From Zygnema cylindricum (lineage: Eukaryota > Streptophyta > Zygnematophyceae > Zygnematales > Zygnemataceae), in assembly GCA_037447655.1 (NCBI GenBank), contig JBBHKE010000404.1, forward strand, positions 124,001-188,000: a DNA stretch of 64,000 nt. Reading direction: 5' to 3'. Both the position numbers and the translations under genes were made by a program. The notes below the pieces were generated by a model. The model did not search any database. It was not told the DNA's origin and saw nothing but the letters and a program-made list of their open reading frames with translations. Positions 22,093-33,100 of this stretch are shown here, piece by piece (position 1 is the stretch's first letter; each line of letters starts with the position of its first letter).

Positions 22093-23651
22093 TGTTGTTC
22101 TTTGGTCTAAAATAGACCGCAGAAGCCACCCAAACTATCATGCAAGAAGCTAAGCAAAAATAGGTCGACGAACAATCATATGAAATGCATCCTCCATATG
22201 CGTACACAGACGCAACAAACAACATTTAGGGTTTCATGGAATAATCAACATAAATAAACCCTATGACAACATCTAAGGTTTGATGGAATAATCAACATAA
22301 GCAAACCCTAGGACAAATGCATAAATAATGCATATCAAACAAACATAAAATAACATAAATAAATAATAACAAAAAGAGTGCAATCTCACATAAACATTAG
22401 ATAAACAAAAGTATATCAATAAACATATTACTCAAATGCATGAACAATCATTTGAAATGCATCCTCTATTTAACATACAACAACATTTAGGGTTTCATGG
22501 AATAATCAACATAAATAAACCCTATGACAATATCTAAGGTTTGATGGAATTATCGACATAAACAAACCCTATGACAAATGCATAAACAATACATATCAAA
22601 CATATATAAAATAACATAAATAATAAAAACAAATGCATCACACATAAACAAGAGTATAATCAAGGTATAATCATTATATCATTCAAAGTGCATGACCTAA
22701 TCGGCAACCCTAAAAGTTTACATCTTTGGTCCCCACTTTACTAACCAGCATTGATGATTAATTCCTAACAAAGCTCATTCCTATATATACACTTGTGAGC
22801 TGTCAACGAATCACTAAGTGTCAAAATAACCAACATACATTACGTACATGTCATCAAGTCCTATTTAACCATAATAGACCATCACTAAGAATAAATTAAT
22901 CGTAAGCGTACACCTGAAAGTCAAGCAATCGTAAGCGTACACTTGTCTACAAGTACGACATCGTACACACACAAATTAAACTATCGAAAACCGTAGTTGA
23001 TCATTTAAAATATAAACATCATAATCAACTCTAATTTATTAATACATATACGACAAGAAAATGTTTCTTCAAATATTTACACCGACGCATCCATAAATCC
23101 GCGTCATAAGTGACAACTTGCTTAGTCACTTGTCGATAGATCCACGTAGTGAACCGACATCGCATATGTACGGTCCACCTAATAATACGTCATTAAAGAT
23201 AATGAGATCCCTTGAAAATATCGGCAGACGCCGTTCGCCCTCCACGTGTACCATGACCAACTTGCCGAAATCAATTCGTACGATCCAAATCCTGTCCGTA
23301 CCAAAATCACGTACTTCGTCATAAATGCGCCTTGTCGCATTTAAGGTACACGTCATTTTCAATAAATGTATGTCGTAAATAAAGTACACCTGTCGCATTA
23401 TGTTTCGTACGTGCGACGTACCATTTTATCTTCGTCGATTATCTCACGTCGGATTGCTTCGCGATCCGCCGTCCATTTCCTCTCACATTTCGTGCCACTC
23501 AATTACTCCATTAATTTTATGTGTACATTTAATTCCCCAATTCATAAATCCTTTCGAACTTCCACAATATATCGCGTAAATGCGTACGCACGAAACATCG
23601 CGTACGCACGAAACGATGTGTTCGCACGAAACTAACTTTTCAAAAACAACA
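22093..23651 (-). repeat. N1 5' LTR, recombinant, 1559 bases
   Basis: The left part (22093 to about 22440) matches the N2 subfamily LTR end (reverse of about 30555-30897), including gagtgcaatctcacataaac. From about 22440 it repeats the N1-type sequence starting tgaacaatcatttgaaatgc. The aaaccctatgaca block is therefore present twice over. This suggests template switching between two LTR subfamilies. Confidence 0.8.
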
Positions 23652-23656
23652 AAATA

Positions 23657-24394
23657 CTCTCACGTGATTGTTTAGTTAGCAAATGTCAGTAATAAGTACT
23701 TTGGCTATTTCGTTAGTACTTAGGCGATTACGTTAGGTTTGTACTCTCATAATTTGAGAGTACAGTAATTGGTCGAAGAGGACTTAGATTTTTCTGTCTT
23801 TTTCCCTTGTCTTTTTCCTTAGTCAAATTGTCAGTTTTTTCCCTGGAAGGCTTTTTCTGCCTTAGTTTTTTGAGAGCTTAGCTTTTCTCTTTCCTCATTA
23901 AACTTTCATTGTAAGACCTACAAGTTAATTCACTCGGTTTCGGCCGGAGTCCGCACGGTTTCTCTTCAACAACCTCTTTTAGTGTGGATTCTTCCTACTT
24001 TCTCAAGCTGTTTCTGAACCTTTGTGGATGCCTTTTGTGAATTAGTGTTTTACTTTTTCTTGTCTAATTTTCGTTGCCTTGGTTAGAGTTTGCTTGTGGT
24101 TTTTTTGAATCTGGTTATCTCGGATTCTCTATAGCTTCCAATTGTTTGTTTTCTATTATCATTTTCTACAATTGGTTATTAGTGTGTTAAAATCCGGTTT
24201 TCTCAAATTTTGTGCAGATTTTTAACGTTGCTTTCTTGTATTTTCTTGTTGCTATTTTTACTTGTTTGTTAGAATTTGGTTATTTCGGATTCTCTACATA
24301 TTTTCATTGCTTTTTTTCTTGTTGTAATTTTCTGCAATCAGCCTGCAAGATTTGGTTACCTCAGATTCTCCGCAGATTTTTATTGTTGTTTTCT
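23657..24394 (+). repeat. GP3 LTR, second part (truncated)
   Basis: It resumes the GP LTR (tctcacgtgattgtttag) and follows 5407-6150 closely until gttgttttcttg. There it is cut by the T4 fragment. No gene; ORF 24212-24424 is a pyrimidine-rich shadow. Confidence 0.7.
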
Positions 24395-24453
24395 TGGCTC
24401 TTTAGGCGGGTCAGAAAGAAGTGATATAAGTCACTTCTAACAAAAAGGATTGA
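24395..24453 (+). repeat. T4 LTR scrap joined to integrase
   Basis: Fifty-nine bases match 27222-27282 of the T4 3' LTR (aagtgatataagtcacttctaac). They are followed at once by integrase coding sequence. LTR remainder, PBS, gag and protease are deleted. Confidence 0.6.
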
Positions 24454-27028
24454 AAAGTACCTTCGATAGTAGGCAACAGGTTCATCATGAGAATTACTAA
24501 TGACTGGTCCAAATACTCTAGAGTCTACTTTCTAAAAACAAAGTCTAAAGAACCAACTTACTTCAAATAATATATAGCATGGAGTGAGAAGTTGACAAAA
24601 CCCCCATTAAGAGAATAAGAAGTGACAATGGGGGATAATAAACCTCTAAACAATTTGAGGAATATGTGAGGGATGAGGGAGTTTAGCATCAGAAAACTGT
24701 ACCTTATAATCCATAACAAAATGGGGTAGCTAAGAGGTTGAACCGAACGATAGGAGATAGCGTATGTAGTATGCTACCCGACAAAAGGATAGGTAAAAGG
24801 TTTTGGGCTGAGATCATGAATTGTGCTAACTACATCATGAATAAAGTCCTTACCTCTACTGTGAAAGGAATGACACCTTATAAAAGATGGGTTGGAAGGA
24901 AACCAAATATTTCTCACCTTAAAGTATTCGGTAGTCAAGTTTACAGTCTTCACACAGATAGGAAGGACTGGAAATTAGATGCTAAAGGGCAACCGAGATA
25001 TTTTGTGGGATATGATGACGATGTTTAGGGATATAGAGTCTATAACTTAGCTAAACAAGATATCATTTTGGTAAAGCATCTAGTTGTCATAAATGAAAGG
25101 GAGTCATTTTACCCTTTCAAATTTTCCAATAAGATAAAAATTAGCTTTGAGTTCGATGGTGAGGAAGACTTGGATCTTCCCAGAAAAGACATAAGTGAAA
25201 AATTGATTGCAAATTCAAGGGAGATCCACGATGAAGAAGATAAACATGAATCTGCCCATATCCTTGTACACTTCGAGGAGACTGAAGAGGAGGAGATGGA
25301 AATGGCTTCCATGGATAGGGGAGCTGATGAGACAGTAAGGAGGAACCCAAGAATTCCCTCCACCCTAGCTTTCGATTTTGAAAGAGGACGAAAGAGCAAC
25401 AAAAGGCTGCAAGAAAGACAAACTGCTAACAAGGTAACTAAGATGTCTCACCTTGATGAGCCTCAGTTATACTCAGATGCAATGGATATCCCGGAGAAGG
25501 ATAGATAGGTTAGAGCCATAAATGATGAGATGGCATCCATCATGGAAGGAAATACTTGAAAACTAGTGGATTGCCCTTCAAACAAAAAACCGATCAAATG
25601 CAAATGGGTGTTTAAACAGAAACGGAACCATGATAATACTATTGAAAGATATAAGGCTCGGTTGGTAGCAAAGGGTTCAACTCAAAAAAAAGGGATAGAT
25701 TATGAAGTGACCTTTGCTCTTGTGGTACGGCTCTCATCAAGAAGGATTCTCCTTAGTCTAACGGCAGCAGAAGACATGGAAATACACGATATGGATATTG
25801 AGACCGCTTTCCTCAATGGTGAACTAGAGGATGAAATCTTCATGCGTCAACCAGAAGAGTTTGTAGAGGAAGGTGAGGAGAGCAAAGTCTGCAGACTTAT
25901 AAAGTCCTCATATGGACTAAAAGAGGCTCCCAGGCAATGGAATAAGAAACTAGATGAGTTTCTCACCAGCGTGGGATATATCAAGATCACTTGAGACCAT
26001 TCTATTTATATGTTTGAGGATGAGAATGGTGTTATTTTCATTATAATTTATGTGGATGATTTGTTGGTGTTAAGTAAATCTATGGAAAAGAACAACAAAT
26101 TAAAGAAAGATCTTAGAAGCACGTTTGATATGAAAGATCTAAGAGAGGCAAGATATATCTTGGGAATACAAAAGGAAAGAGATAGGGGAATAAGGATTAT
26201 CAAACTTACTCAAAAAGAAGCTATAGGGAATATGCTCGAGAAATTTCGAATGGAAAAGGCAAACAGTTGTACCCTTCCCATGGACTTGAAGATAATAAGT
26301 GATGGGAGTGTAGGATGAGTGATAATTTTAGATGATCAAATGAGTCCCGAAGAAAGACAATTTATGAAATCTATTCCTTATAGGCAGGTTGTAGGAAGTC
26401 TAATCTACTTTATGAATTGTACAAGGCTGGACATAGCGACAGGATTTAGAGTTCTTAGTAGGAGTTTTTATGATCCTAGAAAGAGAGACTGGGAGGTAGC
26501 AAAGAGAGTCATGAGATATTTGGTGGGTACAATGGGAATTATGATTAAATTTGGGAGGGGAGCACACTCACATCACCACTTGGAGTGATGCCAGTTATGG
26601 GGATGCACCTATGAGAAGACGCACTTCAGGGTATGTATTCTATGTGGGGGAGGGTGTTTGCTGTTGGAGTAGCAAGCAACAAAAGGTGATTGCTTTGTCT
26701 ACTATGGAGGTTGAGTACAAGGCCTCTTATTCTGCTGTGAAAGAATTGAAGTGGGTAAATTCTTTGCTACAAGAATTGGGGTACATGAAGAAAAGGGTGC
26801 ATAAAGTCGTCTGTGATAATTAGGGTGCAATTCCAATTGCAGTCAATCCAAAAACATTATTTCAAAGCTAAACACATGGACATAAGGTTAAGTTTTGTGA
26901 GGGAAAAAGTCGAAAACAAAATTGTGAATCTTGTGTGTAAACCAGATGGAGAAATGATTGCTCATATGATGACCAAACCTGTGCTCTCACCGAAATTAAA
27001 ATATTGTAGAGAGAAGTGTGGACTATAA
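24454..27028 (+). pseudogene. pol: T4: decayed copia integrase-RT-RNase H
   Basis: Order of remains: integrase core from VPS-G-RFIM (24460) with stops and shifts; integrase C-terminal part KRFWAEIMNCANYIMNKV and GRKPNISHLKVFGSQV (24738-25028); a charged linker (25068-25508); RT with [26 protein letters not shown] (25566-25994) and YVDDLLVLSKS (26010-26318); RNase H with TWSDASYGDAPMRRRTSGYV (26551-26823); and the tail HMDIRLSFVREKVENKI (26813-27028). Most pieces stay in one frame until 26588, with at least five stops, then two shifts. Closest in-window relative by eye: T9. Confidence 0.85.
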
Positions 27029-27046
27029 GAAAAGTTTAAATTAGAC

Positions 27047-27062
27047 TAGAAAATAAGGGGAG
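27047..27062 (+). other. T4 polypurine tract
   Basis: gactagaaaataaggggag (27044-27062) directly precedes the LTR start TGTTGAAT. Confidence 0.75.
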
Positions 27063-28072
27063 TGTTGAATTATTAGTTTTACAAAGTATTTTTTAGGTCT
27101 GAATAGCTTAAATGTAAATAGAAAAGAAAAGCGTGGGCAGTTTACCTCCACCTCCTCCCTCTATCTCCTATACTTGTTGTAGTCACAGAAGGAGAGAGAG
27201 GGTGGTGGAGCCATGGCTGCCTTGGCTTGTTAGGCAAGTCAAAAAAAGTGACATAAGTCACTTCTAACAGAAAGGATTGAGTTCGGCACGACCTGAACCT
27301 TTGTCCGGTAGAGCAAGAAAGAGCCGTCAGCCTTAGCCGGTTTGTCGTTGAAGTTTGTTAGAGTATATGGGGTATGATTAGTATTTAAATGTGTCAGAAT
27401 TCACAAATCCGATAACGAAGTTACGGATAAGTAAACATTGATACAAAATGAAATTTAGTGCGAAAGTGAAACCGCACGAAACAAAATTACTGGACATTGA
27501 TTTTTAATGGCTAGCATTCTAAGCCGATTTGGATCCGACAGCATGCATCATCGTTGAGATCCCGAAATAATCGTTTTGGCCGTTTTCGGGCATGACATGA
27601 CCTGGAGCCACGTGGCAAGATAGCATTGGGTAACAAGAATCCCGGAGAGCATGAGGGCCAGTTCGGGGGAGACAGGCGTTCACTCAATGGCCGAGTCGTA
27701 CACAAACCGTACAGAAAGTACACCGGCCATAGTACCTTTTTGTACTTTACACTTCTTTGATTAGTTTGAATATCTGTAGATAGGTGTTGTGAGAGGGGTT
27801 AAGGACTTAGGAGATTTAGGAGGTAGCCGCCTTTCTCCCACAGAGCTTGTATATATTTTGACATCTTTGCCACTTGATAACTAATCGCCTGGTTGGACGT
27901 TTTGAGTGATATCTTTTGCTACGGACTCAAAGGAGTCGAAACTGCACTGGGGAGCAGTTAGATTGTTTGTTTGCCTACTTCAGTATTTGTGATCTTAGCT
28001 GTAGAAGGGTTAGCCAAAAACTATCTAGAGGCTTTTTGAATTTTGTAGTCCAATGGGGGACACAAAATTGCA
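27063..28072 (+). repeat. T4 3' LTR, ~1.0 kb
   Basis: It runs TGTTGAATTATTAG to CACAAAATTGCA, the same ends as the reverse LTR of T11 (59364-60352). It holds the palindromic aagtgacataagtcactt (27248-27265), a G-box-like gccacgtggca (about 27604), the GTAC-rich block at 27697-27753 and a TATA-like gtatatattttg at about 27848. It abuts reverse T5 gag on the right. Confidence 0.82.
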
Positions 28073-28565
28073 AGATGCTTGTTGAAACTCAGGAAATGAG
28101 CCCCAGAAGAAGAGTGTGCATCAATAAGTGCACAAAAATTGTCACAATATTCGACCATAGTTTCTCCGGAGTATTTTTACCCCCAAATTTTTCCAGCCAC
28201 CAAGAGCTCTTCTTGGACATTCGCTTTCTCAAAAGCAGATTTTAGTGATGTCCAAATCTCTCGCGCCTTTTTCATTTTCAGTTGCGACATGACCAGATTT
28301 TATGAAATTCAAAGAATGAGATCGTTCCTTGCCATTGAATTCTTTTTTGCCCTTCTCAGATCTGTTTCATCAAGGCAGCCATCCAAGACCCCCAATAAGT
28401 TAGTTGTTTCAAACGAAAATTCAATCATTGACGCCCAATACGCATACTTTTGGCCATTGAAGATAAGAAATCTTGATGAAAGGTCCATAACCTATTGTTC
28501 TACAACCATTGTCGTAGGAGGAGAACCAGGGTTAGTATTGGAAGTAGACATTTTCTCAACAGAAA
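28073..28565 (-). pseudogene. T5: copia-type Gag, reverse
   Basis: Read on the minus strand from about 28553, MSTSNTNPG is followed by FNGQKYAYWASMIEF, TNLLGVLDGCLDE, KKAR-IWTSLKSAFEK and MVEYCDNFCALIDAHSS. This is the layout of plant copia Gag (UBN2/DUF4219 type). Three or more stops interrupt it. The rest of the element is cut off by T4. It is more like ordinary plant copia Gag than the Gag proteins of T9 or H. Confidence 0.7.
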
Positions 28566-29400
28566 GCTATTAAGTACCTTCTCCAATAACGAACTTTCAA
28601 TTGACACAGAATGTGATATAAAAGTCCTAACAGAATCAAATTATACACCACAATTCAAATCACACTGTACTGACAACTCCCAAAATTGGAAACCAATTCA
28701 CTAAGCCAACTATAAGATATAGTATTTGCAAGTTTCTTATAAACCGCCTTTTGATTACTTTATTCTCAAAACTGAGATGATACAAATTTGGCTAAGTCCT
28801 AAATTATATACTCTCAGTGTGTATCTACTAGTGTATACTAATTCAAATAACTCTGCTACAGCACTATACTAACTTACGACAAAGAATCTTATCTGTACGT
28901 CACTGTACCGTGAGTACTTCAAAAACCCTAATTACTACTTGCCGCTAAATGAGCAGTGTAACAGTATTTTGTAATGCACTAAACGCCAACCATTTGTTTT
29001 TCAGATATTTACAGATACTATCTGTAAAATTAATGTTGCTGATGCTTAGTCATTAATTGTCACAAAAGTCTAGATAAATGTTGATCAATGGTATTAAACA
29101 TCATGAGTGCGTACGAAGCACTTAGTCATTATGGTCCCCACTTTAATCGCGTACGTCAAATTGGTTTGTATCAATGATTTTCTTTCGAAATGCTCTCTTG
29201 GATGTTCAATTAAGTCTTCGTCCTTCTGATTCACCAAAATTTCCTGTATGATTTGTGACGCGCGAATGAGGGTCGGCGACACTCGGGAATACCTGCATTA
29301 TCTTCAACTGCTGACTGGTGTCTTTGTAGAAGTACAGTACACTCTACTGTCAATTTGCTACTGTCACACTATCAAAGGTATGTATTATTTGTGACATTGA
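28566..29400. other. Probable T5 5' LTR or leader; no gene
   Basis: AT-rich sequence upstream (in the reverse sense) of T5 gag, so probably its leader and LTR. I see no second copy in the window to define ends, and no usable ORF. A small inverted repeat tttacagatactatctgtaaaa lies at about 29008-29029. Confidence 0.35.
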
Positions 29401-29623
29401 TGGAAAATATTCTAAGTCGTTATATCTCCCCTAATGGCCTTGTCTATTGCACTAAAGATTTTATATTTTAACACTTTGCTTTAAACATTTTTTTGTGAAA
29501 TTGTCAAGATAGTTTTATTGGCTATTTTTCTTTCCAATAAGCGTTCTGCTGCTTAGCTTTCACTTTTTTTCTATGTAAATTTGCCTTGCAATTTAATCTT
29601 CACGGCTCAAGCTGAGGCCTAAC
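29401..29623 (+). repeat. GP4 LTR, left of N2
   Basis: This is pyrimidine-rich sequence resembling the later part of the GP LTR (cttttttctatgtaaatttgcc, ttcacggctcaagctgaggcctaac). It is broken by N2 at the target ctaac. Confidence 0.45.
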
Positions 29624-30897
29624 TGTTGTTTTTGAAACCTTAGTTTCGTGCGTACGGAGCGTTTCGTGCGTGCGCGTGTTCGCGTGCGTGCGCATTTACG
29701 TGATATACTGTGGAGGTTCGAAAGGATTTGCGGATTGGGGAGTAAGTGTACGAGCAAAATTAAAGTGACGTGTGAGTGGCGCGAACAAACATTTGAAAAT
29801 GTACGGCGGATCGCGAAGCGATCCGATATGAAATATGAATTGTTTGAAACGTACGAAGTACAAATGAAGTGACGCGAAGAAGCGTACGAAAAACAGAATA
29901 AGACAAGCTAAAATATTACGTCGCACGTACAAAACAGTTTGCGACAGGCGCATTTATTGCAAACGACGTATATTCAGTACGGAAAAGATTTAGAAGGTAC
30001 GGATTAATTTTTGGCAGTAGTTCGAGGTACACGTGGAGGGCGGACGGCGTCCGCCGATATTTTCAAGAGATCGTATTGTTTGATGACGTGTTATTAAGTG
30101 GACCGTACATATGCGATGTCGGTTCACTACGTGGACTTATCGACAAGTGACTAAGCAAGTTGTCACTTATGACGCGGATTTGTGGATGCGTCGGTGTAAA
30201 TATTTGGAGTAACATTGTTTTGTCTTTTACATCATTATAAATTAGTGTTGATTATGATGTTTATATTTAAGTGATCAATTAGGGTTTTGATAGTTTAATT
30301 TGTGTGTGTACAATATCATACTTGTAGACAAGTGTACGCTTACGATTGCTTGACTCTCAGGTGTACGCCTACGATTAGTTTGATTTAGTGACAGTTACGT
30401 AATTTACTTTGGTTATTTTGACACTTAGTGATTCATTGACAGCTCACAAGTGTATATATAGGAATGAGCTTTGTTAGGAATTAATAATCAATGCTGGTTA
30501 GTAAAGTGGGGACCGAAGATGTAGACTTTTAGGGTTGCCGATTAGATCATGCATTTGAGTAATATGTTTATTGATATACTTTTGTTTATCTAATGTTTAT
30601 GTGAGATTGCACTCTTTTTGTTATTATTTATTTATGTTATTTTATGTTTGTTTGATATGCATTATTTATGCATTTGTCCTAGGGTTTGCTTATGTTGATT
30701 ATTCCATCAAACCTTAGATGTTGTCATAGGGTTTATTTATGTTGATTATTCCATGAAACCCTAAATGTTGTTTGTTGCGTCTGTGTACGCATATGGAGGA
30801 TGCATTTCATATGATTGTTCGTCGACCTATTTTTGCTTAGCTTCTTGCATGATAGTTTGGGTGGCTTCTGCGGTCTATTTTAGACCAAAGAACAACA
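29624..30897 (+). repeat. N2 5' LTR
   Basis: TGTTGTTTTTGAAACC to AAAGAACAACA. It includes the short hairpin aagtgac/gtcactt around taagcaag (30145-30168), a 16-base direct repeat GTGTACGCYTACGATT at 30332-30347 and 30361-30376, and a TATA run at 30453-30460. Confidence 0.92.
30453..30460 (+). promoter_or_regulatory. N2 LTR TATA box
   Basis: tatatata within cacaagtgtatatataggaat, about 76 bases after the second 16-base repeat. The same arrangement is present in N1 (reverse, 20334-20341) and the N2 3' LTR. It probably marks the U3/R core promoter. Confidence 0.55.
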
Positions 30898-30911
30898 GGT
30901 TATGGGCCCAC
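30898..30911 (+). other. N2 primer binding site, half-tRNA iMet
   Basis: GGTTATGGGCCCAC follows the LTR end CA with no spacer. It is a 14-base match to the complement of the initiator tRNA-Met anticodon stem-loop. Confidence 0.85.
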
Positions 30912-31820
30912 ACCCCATCTATCATATGTTAGGTTAAGTCGATGTAGGTTTTTGTCACACGCATTGTAGCGGGTTAATATTGTCCTTGCTGGTTGTATTG
31001 CAGTAATGGTGTCTGTGTACCCATGAGATCGGCCTTATCATAGTGTTGGTATGTGCCGAGTTTAATCTTGCATCGCCCCAAGGGTTAACTTAGTGAGAGT
31101 GCCGAAATGTCTACCCTCAATGAAAATGATTAATTATGAGAAATGATATTTTATTTTTGGAAAATACATATTCGTTTGATGGAGAGATGTGGAAGGAGGA
31201 GTTTCGACGTTTGGGGGAGAGATCCGAAAGGTGGAGTTGTGGCATTTGGTGAAAGATCCGAATTTGTGGATCTATAATTATGGGATGTTATGAGATTTTA
31301 TTTTTCGGATTGTTGGTAGTTTTGGGAAATGTAACATTATTGGAGCTTAAAATTGGGATAGAGAATGTAGATTTTATTTATTTTTATTTTTAATGTTTTA
31401 TTTTGTGGGATTAAGTACGCGGGTTGCGAAATTTAGAAAATTTGGAAAGTTTTATTTTTGGAAATTGTTATGGTAGTTAGAGGAAAATGTGGTAATTTTT
31501 GTTGGAATTTTATTTATTATTGGTAGAATTGATTTTCGGAAAATAGTTTATTATTTATATATTTTTATGGGAAATTTTCGAATTTAGATATTGTTGAGAA
31601 AAGAGAAAAGAAAATGAAAATATATATATTATGTATTATGAAATTTGGATGGTATGTGGAGTTAGCGGAAGCGATAGTGGAACAAGTGGGAAAATTTTGT
31701 TGGAGGAATTTGGCGGATTAAGATGGAGAAGGCAGTTGAAAGCAGGTGTGACAGCTGGTAACATTGGTGACAGCTGATGACGTAGCGCCATGGATGCACG
31801 AGACTAATTTTTCGGGGGAG
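30912..31820 (+). other. N2 internal region and polypurine tract
   Basis: Non-coding. It shares its start (CACCCCATCTATCATATGTTAG) and its end (purine tract ttttcgggggag) with N1, and its last 150 bases resemble the H1 tail near 44560-44760. Probably a deletion derivative of an H-like element. Confidence 0.65.
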
Positions 31821-33095
31821 TGTTGTTTTTGAAAACTTAGTTTCGTGCGTACGGAGCGTTTCGTGCGTGCGCGTGTTCGCGTGCGTGCGCATTTACGTGA
31901 TATACTGTGGAGGTTCGAAAGGATTTGCGGATTGGGGGAGTAAGTGTACGAGCAAAATTAAAGTGACGTGTGAGTGGCGCGAACAAACATTTGAAAATGT
32001 ACGGCGGATCGCGAAGCGATCCGATATGAAATATGAATTGTTTGAAACGTACGAAGTACAAATGAAGTGACGCGAAGAAGCGTACGAAAAACAGAATGCG
32101 ACAAGCTAAAATATTACGTCGCACGTACAAAACAGTTTGCGACAGGCGCATTTATTGCAAACGACGTATATTCAGTACGGAAAAGATTTAGAAGGTACGG
32201 ATTAATTTTCGGCAGTAGTTCGAGGTACACGTGGAGGGCGGACGGCGTCCGCCGATATTTTCAAGAGATCGTATTGTTTGATGACGTGTTATTAAGTGGA
32301 CCGTACATATGCGATGTCGGTTCACTACGTGGACTTATCGACAAGTGACTAAGCAAGTTGTCACTTATGACGCGGATTTGTGGATGCGTCGGTGTAAATA
32401 TTTGGAGTAACATTGTTTTGTCTTTTACATCATTATAAATTAGTGTTGATTATGATGTTTATATTTAAGTGATCAATTAGGGTTTTGATAGTTTAATTTG
32501 TGTGTGTACAATATCATACTTGTAGACAAGTGTACGCTTACGATTGCTTGACTCTCAGGTGTACGCCTACGATTAGTTTGATTTAGTGACAGTTACGTAA
32601 TTTACTTTGGTTATTTTGACACTTAGTGATTCATTGACAGCTCACAAGTGTATATATAGGAATGAGCTTTGTTAGGAATTAATAATCAATGCTGGTTAGT
32701 AAAGTGGGGACCGAAGATGTAGACTTTTAGGGTTGCCGATTAGATCATGCATTTGAGTAATATGTTTATTGATATACTTTTGTTTATCTAATGTTTATGT
32801 GAGATTGCACTCTTTTTGTTATTATTTATTTATGTTATTTTATGTTTGTTTGATATGCATTATTTATGCATTTGTCCTAGGGTTTGCTTATGTTGATTAT
32901 TCCATCAAACCTTAGATGTTGTCATAGGGTTTATTTATGTTGATTATTCTATGAAACCCTAAATGTTGTTTGTTGCGTCTGTGTACGCATATGGAGGATG
33001 CATTTTATATGATTGTTCGTCGACCTATTTTTGCTTAGCTTCTTGCATGATAGTTTGGGTCGCTTCTGCGGTCTATTTTAGACCAAAGAACAACA
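31821..33095 (+). repeat. N2 3' LTR
   Basis: 1275 bases, nearly identical to the 5' LTR. One single-base length difference occurs in a G run (gattgggggag), with a few substitutions. Confidence 0.92.
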
Positions 33096-33100
33096 CTAAC

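Larger units (their letters stand above)
19917..23651 (-). mobile_element. N1: non-coding LTR element, reverse
   Basis: This 3735-base insertion in the GP3 LTR has a 5-base target duplication AAATA (19912-19916 and 23652-23656). On the minus strand it runs 5' LTR (22093-23651), PBS, about 0.9 kb without coding capacity, a polypurine tract, and 3' LTR (19917-21203). The two LTRs differ in length (1559 and 1287) because the 5' one contains an extra block from the N2 subfamily. It is a non-autonomous element of LARD/TRIM-like build. Confidence 0.88.
29624..33095 (+). mobile_element. N2: intact non-coding LTR element
   Basis: 3472 bases with a perfect 5-base target duplication CTAAC (29619-29623 and 33096-33100). 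LTRs are 1274 and 1275 bases and differ at only a handful of places by eye. The PBS is at 30898-30911 and the polypurine tract ends at 31820. The 909-base interior between PBS and LTR has no ORF of note; from the PBS ATG only MGPHPIYHMLG can be read before a stop. It is likely a recent, non-autonomous copy needing enzymes from elsewhere. Confidence 0.93.

Noticed and set aside
30898-30911. Possible tRNA-Met gene fragments
   Set aside because: Only the anticodon-loop complement is present, always next to an LTR end. No cloverleaf, so these are primer binding sites.
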